Source of the DNA: Acutalibacter sp. 1XD8-36
GTDB lineage: Bacteria; Bacillota; Clostridia; Oscillospirales; Acutalibacteraceae
Length of the DNA stretch: 64,000 bases
Assembly: GCF_009917525.1 (NCBI RefSeq)
Contig: NZ_QZDU01000001.1
Location: 186,001 to 250,000, forward strand
Direction: 5' to 3'
Shown here: piece by piece, positions 60,610-64,000 of the stretch
Position numbering within the stretch: the first letter of the stretch is position 1
Layout of the letters: every line of letters starts with the position of its first letter
Position numbers and translations under genes: made by a program
Notes under the pieces: generated by a model
Seen by the model: the letters and a program-made list of their open reading frames with translations, nothing else
What the model was told of the DNA's origin: nothing
Database searches by the model: none

Positions 60610-61659
60610 TCACTTCAGGTCTCCAATAAACATCGCATCCCCAAAACTAAAAAAGCGATACTTTTCTTGCACCGCCTCCTTATAAGCCCTCAGCACATTC
60701 TCCCTACCCGCCAGCGCGGACACCAGCATAATAAGCGTGCTCTCCGGCAGATGGAAGTTGGTTATAAGCGCGTCCACGCCTCTAAACTCATAGCCGGGAT
60801 AAATAAAAATATCGGTCCAGCCTGAACTCTCTTTAAAGCAGCCCTCTCTCTGGGCCACAGATTCTATTGTACGGCAGCTGGTCGTGCCCACTGCTATCAC
60901 CCTGCCGCCCCTCTCTTTCGTGTGGTTTATCAGTTCAGCCGTACTTGCGGGCATGTAGTAATGCTCAGCGTGCATTTTGTGGTCTGTTATCCTATCCACA
61001 CTTACCGGACGGAAAGTGCCAAGGCCTACGTGTAAAGTCACATAGCCCAGTTCCACCCCTTTTCCCTTCAGCTTGTCCAACAGCCCAGGCGTAAAATGCA
61101 GTCCGGCTGTGGGCGCTGCGGCAGAGCCTATCTCCTTTGAATACACTGTCTGATAGCGTTCCTTATCCTCCAGCTTCTCTTTGATATATGGCGGCAGGGG
61201 CATCTGCCCTATTTCATCCAGCAGCGCGAAGAATACCCCTTCATAGCTGAAGTGCACCAGCCTGTTTCCGTCCTCCTTAACGCCTACTATCTCACCTGTA
61301 AAGAGTCCTCCCCCAAAGGCAAATCTGCTTCCCTCTTTGGCCCGCTTGCCGGGCTTACATAGGACCTCCCAGGTGTCATTGCCCTTGTTCTCCAATAGCA
61401 AGAACTCCACATGGGCACCGGTGTCCTCCTTTACGCCGTATATCCTGGCGGGCAGTACCCGGGAATCGTTTAATATAAGGCAGTCCCCAGGCCGTATTAA
61501 ATCTGCAATATCATAAAAGTGCCTGTGACAAGTCTCTCCGGTGTGCTTATCAAGAGTCATAAGCCTGGATGAATCCCTGGGCTCTATGGGAGTTTGGGCT
61601 ATGAGCTCCTGGGGCAGGTCATAGGAAAAATCACTGGTCTTCATGGGTGACGCGTCCAT
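60610..61659 (-). CDS. queA: S-adenosylmethionine:tRNA ribosyltransferase-isomerase, prophage-modified C-terminus
   Basis: 349 residues from the ATG at 61659 (GGAG nine bases before); ATG 61644 is an alternative. QueA adds the epoxycyclopentane part of queuosine. Features: [62 protein letters not shown]. The usual end would be FGDAMFIS; here it is [11 protein letters not shown], supplied by the integrated phage. Activity probably kept. Confidence 0.95.
   Translation of the reverse strand: MDASPMKTSDFSYDLPQELIAQTPIEPRDSSRLMTLDKHTGETCHRHFYDIADLIRPGDCLILNDSRVLPARIYGVKEDTGAHVEFLLLENKGNDTWEVLCKPGKRAKEGSRFAFGGGLFTGEIVGVKEDGNRLVHFSYEGVFFALLDEIGQMPLPPYIKEKLEDKERYQTVYSKEIGSAAAPTAGLHFTPGLLDKLKGKGVELGYVTLHVGLGTFRPVSVDRITDHKMHAEHYYMPASTAELINHTKERGGRVIAVGTTSCRTIESVAQREGCFKESSGWTDIFIYPGYEFRGVDALITNFHLPESTLIMLVSALAGRENVLRAYKEAVQEKYRFFSFGDAMFIGDLK
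60626..60642. repeat. Right attachment site inside queA
   Basis: ATAAACATCGCATCCCC, 16/17 identical to 31858-31874. It encodes the GDAMFI end of QueA; the codons after it (GDLK) are phage-derived. Confidence 0.75.
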
Positions 61660-61708
61660 TTATTCACTCTCCATACGAAAAAATCATAGTATATGCTGGC
61701 TGAAAAAA

Positions 61709-61737
61709 TTGACAAGCGGCACATACTAGGGTATAAT
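61709..61737 (+). promoter_or_regulatory. Consensus promoter of asd-dapA
   Basis: TTGACA (61709-61714), 17-base spacer, TATAAT (61732-61737), about 85 bases before asd. A small hairpin AATAGAC/GTCTATT in the leader follows. Confidence 0.8.
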
Positions 61738-61821
61738 AGACGGGATAATTGAGTCTATTATATATGATTGCCGGAGATTTTTCAACTGGTTTTCTAGTTT
61801 AGGCATGAAAGGAAGAAGAAA

Positions 61822-62901
61822 ATGAAACAGTATCGTGTAGGTATAATTGGATGTACAGGAATGGTAGGCCAGCGCTTCACTACTATTTTGAAAAACCACC
61901 CCTGGTTTAAGGTAACTGCCCTTGCCGCCAGCGCCAGCTCTGCCGGCAAGACCTATGAAGAGGCTGTATCAGGCCGCTGGGCCATGAATGAGCCTATCCC
62001 CTCTGATATTGCGAAGCTTACGGTTTTTGACGCCAAGGCTGATATGGAGAAAATAGTATCTCTGGTGGACTTTGTGTTCTGCGCCGTAAATATGAAGTCT
62101 GATGAGATAATAGCCCTCGAGGAGGCCTACGCCAAGCTGGAGTGCCCTGTTATCTCCAACAATAAGGAGCATCGCAGCACACCTGATGTACCCATGATAA
62201 TTCCCGAGCTTAATGCCAGCCATCATGAGGTTATTGCGCACCAAAGGGAGCGTCTGGGCACAAAGCGCGGCTTTATTGCCGTGAAGTGCAACTGCTCCCT
62301 GCAGAGCTATGTGCCTGCTATACATCCACTAATGGATTTGGGGGTCACAAAGGTACTTGCCTGTACCTACCAGGCAATTTCCGGCGCCAGCAAGACCTTT
62401 GAGACCATGCCGGAGATTCTTGACAACGTGATACCCTATATCGGCGGCGAGGAGGAGAAATCCGAGCGTGAGCCATTGAAAATATGGGGCCATGTGGAGA
62501 ACGGCGTAATTGTCAATGCCACAGCACCTTCCATCACCTCGCAGTGCCTGAGGGTGCCGGTAAGTGACGGGCATATGGCAGCAGTGTTCTTCTCTCTGGA
62601 GAACAAGGTCAGCAAGGATGAGATAATCCGGCGCTGGAAGGAGTTCAGGGGCCTCGCCCAGGAGCTGGAGCTGCCCAGCGCCCCAAAGCAGTTCATCCAC
62701 TACTTTGATGAGGATAACCGTCCCCAGCCAAAGCTGGACAGGGATATTGAAGGCGGCATGGCTATCTCCGCGGGCCGGCTTCGTCCTGACACCCAGTACA
62801 ATTACAAGTTTGTCTGCCTCTCTCACAACACTCTGCGGGGCGCGGCAGGCGGCGGGCTGCTCATGGCCGAGCTGCTCTGCAAGCTGGGGTATTTCGACTG
62901 A
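61822..62901 (+). CDS. asd: Aspartate-semialdehyde dehydrogenase
   Basis: 359 residues, of the archaeal/fungal-like class. GCTGMVGQRF binds NADP near residues 10-19; catalytic cysteine in KCNCSLQ near 157; GASKTFE and the late histidine of SDGHMAAVF follow. It reduces aspartyl phosphate on the way to lysine, threonine and methionine. Its neighbour dapA lies 43 bases downstream, forming a lysine/DAP operon. Confidence 0.95.
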   Translation: MKQYRVGIIGCTGMVGQRFTTILKNHPWFKVTALAASASSAGKTYEEAVSGRWAMNEPIPSDIAKLTVFDAKADMEKIVSLVDFVFCAVNMKSDEIIALEEAYAKLECPVISNNKEHRSTPDVPMIIPELNASHHEVIAHQRERLGTKRGFIAVKCNCSLQSYVPAIHPLMDLGVTKVLACTYQAISGASKTFETMPEILDNVIPYIGGEEEKSEREPLKIWGHVENGVIVNATAPSITSQCLRVPVSDGHMAAVFFSLENKVSKDEIIRRWKEFRGLAQELELPSAPKQFIHYFDEDNRPQPKLDRDIEGGMAISAGRLRPDTQYNYKFVCLSHNTLRGAAGGGLLMAELLCKLGYFD

Positions 62902-62944
62902 GATACGCTAAACCTTTCACTTTAATATTTGGAGGAATCCTTAT

Positions 62945-63841
62945 ATGAAACATACCGTTTTTACCGGCGTAGGCACCGCTTTAATCACCCCTTTCAACCA
63001 TCGCGGCGAAGTTGCCTGGGATGAGCTTGAAAAGCTAATTGAGCTGCAGATAAGCGGCGGGGTTGACGCCATAATTGCCTGCGGCACTACCGGCGAAGCC
63101 GCCACTATGAATACAGAGGAGCACCTGAAAGTAACCGCCTTTATTATTGAGAAGGTCAAGGGCCGCGTGCCGGTTATCGCCGGCACCGGCAGTAATGATA
63201 CATGCTTCTGTGTAGACTTGTCTTTAAAAGCAAAGGAACTGGGCGCGGATGGCCTGCTCCTGGTGACCCCATACTACAATAAGACCTCGCAGAAAGGTCT
63301 TATTGAGAGCTTTAACTATATTGCCGACTGCGTTGAAATGCCCTGTATTCTCTATAATGTCCCCAGCCGTACGGGCTGCAATATCCAGCCTACAACCTAT
63401 AAGGAGCTATCCAAAAACCCCTATATCGTGGCTACTAAGGAGGCCAACGGCGACACCACCTCTGTTGCCCGCACCATTGCCCTCTGCGGCGATGACCTGG
63501 ATGTATACTCTGGGGAGGACAGCCAGGCTCTGGCTATAATGGCACTGGGTGGCAAGGGGGTCATCTCCGTTTTCTCAAACGCCATGCCCGGGGAGATGCA
63601 CCAGCTGACCGAGGCCGTGCTAAAAAGTGATTTAGACACTGCCCGTGGGCTCAGCAACAGGTATATTGACTTGATGGACGGCTTCTTCATGGATGTAAAC
63701 CCCATTCCAATCAAGGAAGCCCTCTGGCAGATGGGCCTCATTTCCACAAACTTCTGCCGTATGCCCCTTACTACTATGCCAGTTGAAAAACAGGCTGTTT
63801 TGCGTGAGCTGCTCAAAAAGCATGAACTGATAAAGGATTGA
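62945..63841 (+). CDS. dapA: 4-hydroxy-tetrahydrodipicolinate synthase
   Basis: 298 residues, TIM barrel. ACGTTGEAATM near residue 41, VTPYYNKTSQKGL near 106, YNVPSRTGCNI with the catalytic Tyr near 137, Schiff-base Lys in ATKEANGD near 164. It joins pyruvate with aspartate semialdehyde made by the upstream Asd. GGAGG precedes the ATG. Confidence 0.96.
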   Translation: MKHTVFTGVGTALITPFNHRGEVAWDELEKLIELQISGGVDAIIACGTTGEAATMNTEEHLKVTAFIIEKVKGRVPVIAGTGSNDTCFCVDLSLKAKELGADGLLLVTPYYNKTSQKGLIESFNYIADCVEMPCILYNVPSRTGCNIQPTTYKELSKNPYIVATKEANGDTTSVARTIALCGDDLDVYSGEDSQALAIMALGGKGVISVFSNAMPGEMHQLTEAVLKSDLDTARGLSNRYIDLMDGFFMDVNPIPIKEALWQMGLISTNFCRMPLTTMPVEKQAVLRELLKKHELIKD

Positions 63842-63887
63842 CACGGAAAATATAAACCATGAGAATTGGAATGCGAGATATCTGCTC

Positions 63888-63962
63888 GGTGCAGTTATGC
63901 AGCGGATTGTGCCGGGCTGAATACAGTTTGAAATAAGCGCTGCTCTATAACTGCACCTTTTT
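63888..63962 (+). terminator. Terminator-like long hairpin after dapA
   Basis: GGTGCAGTTATGCAGCG pairs with CGCTGCTCTATAACTGCACC with small bulges, followed by TTTTT. The 33-base loop is long, so it may be a structured leader or attenuator instead of a simple terminator. The remaining bases to 64000 show no gene. Confidence 0.5.
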
Positions 63963-64000
63963 CACCCAATTATATATATAAATGGAAGAGGTATAGTTAT

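Larger units (their letters stand above)
31858..60642. mobile_element. Serine-recombinase prophage with contractile tail and DGR, partly deleted
   Basis: A block of phage genes bounded by 17-bp repeats (31858-31874 and 60626-60642) between host cotH and queA. It carries integrase and repressor at the right end, a Pam3-like simple myophage tail set, a DGR, a tRNA and many small unknown genes. Terminase and capsid genes are absent and several genes are fused fragments, so it looks unable to make particles by itself. Confidence 0.9.

Noticed and set aside
31858-60642. CRISPR array or spacers
   Set aside because: No regular direct repeats with spacers were seen in the window; the repeated palindromes are promoter operators far apart.

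Overview
The window looks like a chromosome segment of a gut-type Clostridia bacterium (Oscillospirales/Ruminococcaceae-like). This rests on the gene families present: TIGR04086 and TIGR02206 membrane proteins, a DUF4349 lipoprotein, a VTC/DUF4956/CotH operon, a YtvI-like permease and strong Shine-Dalgarno sites. The taxon is an inference. I made no database comparison.

Layout, host left part (1-31.85 kb): the 3' end of proA, then proC; RNase P RNA; nicotinate phosphoribosyltransferase; a small HTH regulator; and a complete one-direction arginine operon, argG-nudix-argH-argC-argJ-(membrane protein)-argB-argD-argF. Upstream of argG is a sigma-A promoter overlapped by a perfect 36-bp palindrome whose centre reads like an ARG box. 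Next come hflX, an ABC exporter pair, a MATE pump, a CorC/HlyC-type protein, a methyltransferase with a 5' leader that looks like an attenuator, yajC, tgt, a two-component system, and a VTC/DUF4956/cotH operon. Host right part (60.6-64 kb): queA, then asd and dapA.

Between cotH and queA lies a 28.8-kb prophage (about 31.86-60.64 kb). Its large serine recombinase appears to have integrated into the 3' end of queA: a 16/17-bp direct repeat flanks the element, and the distal copy keeps the original queA terminus. Right arm: repressor, a possible nuclease-fold protein and the integrase, divergent from an early leftward region. The leftward order is HTH proteins, a DUF488 protein, tRNA-Gly, head remnants, a contractile tail (terminator, sheath, tube and tape-measure remnants, Dit-like protein, plug, hub, spike, PAAR tip, gp25, gpJ, DUF2612, fibre), a diversity-generating retroelement (DGR), a lysis remnant, and about 21 small, often acidic or Cys-rich genes.

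The most interesting element is the DGR (about 40.07-44.1 kb): an Avd-like gene, template repeat (TR), reverse transcriptase with the DGR hallmarks GYQTSQ and YMDD, and a target protein whose variable repeat (VR) lies in a DUF6273-like domain followed by FN3-like domains. By my alignment TR and VR differ at 14 of 132 positions, and all 14 are adenines in the coding-strand TR. The phage is nevertheless damaged. At least five junctions fuse fragments of unrelated genes, removing terminase, capsid, most of the portal, the tail tube, part of the tape measure, and most of the amidase. Three phage promoters share a TTACC-N5-GGTAA palindrome inside their -35/-10 spacer, so they probably form one repressor regulon.
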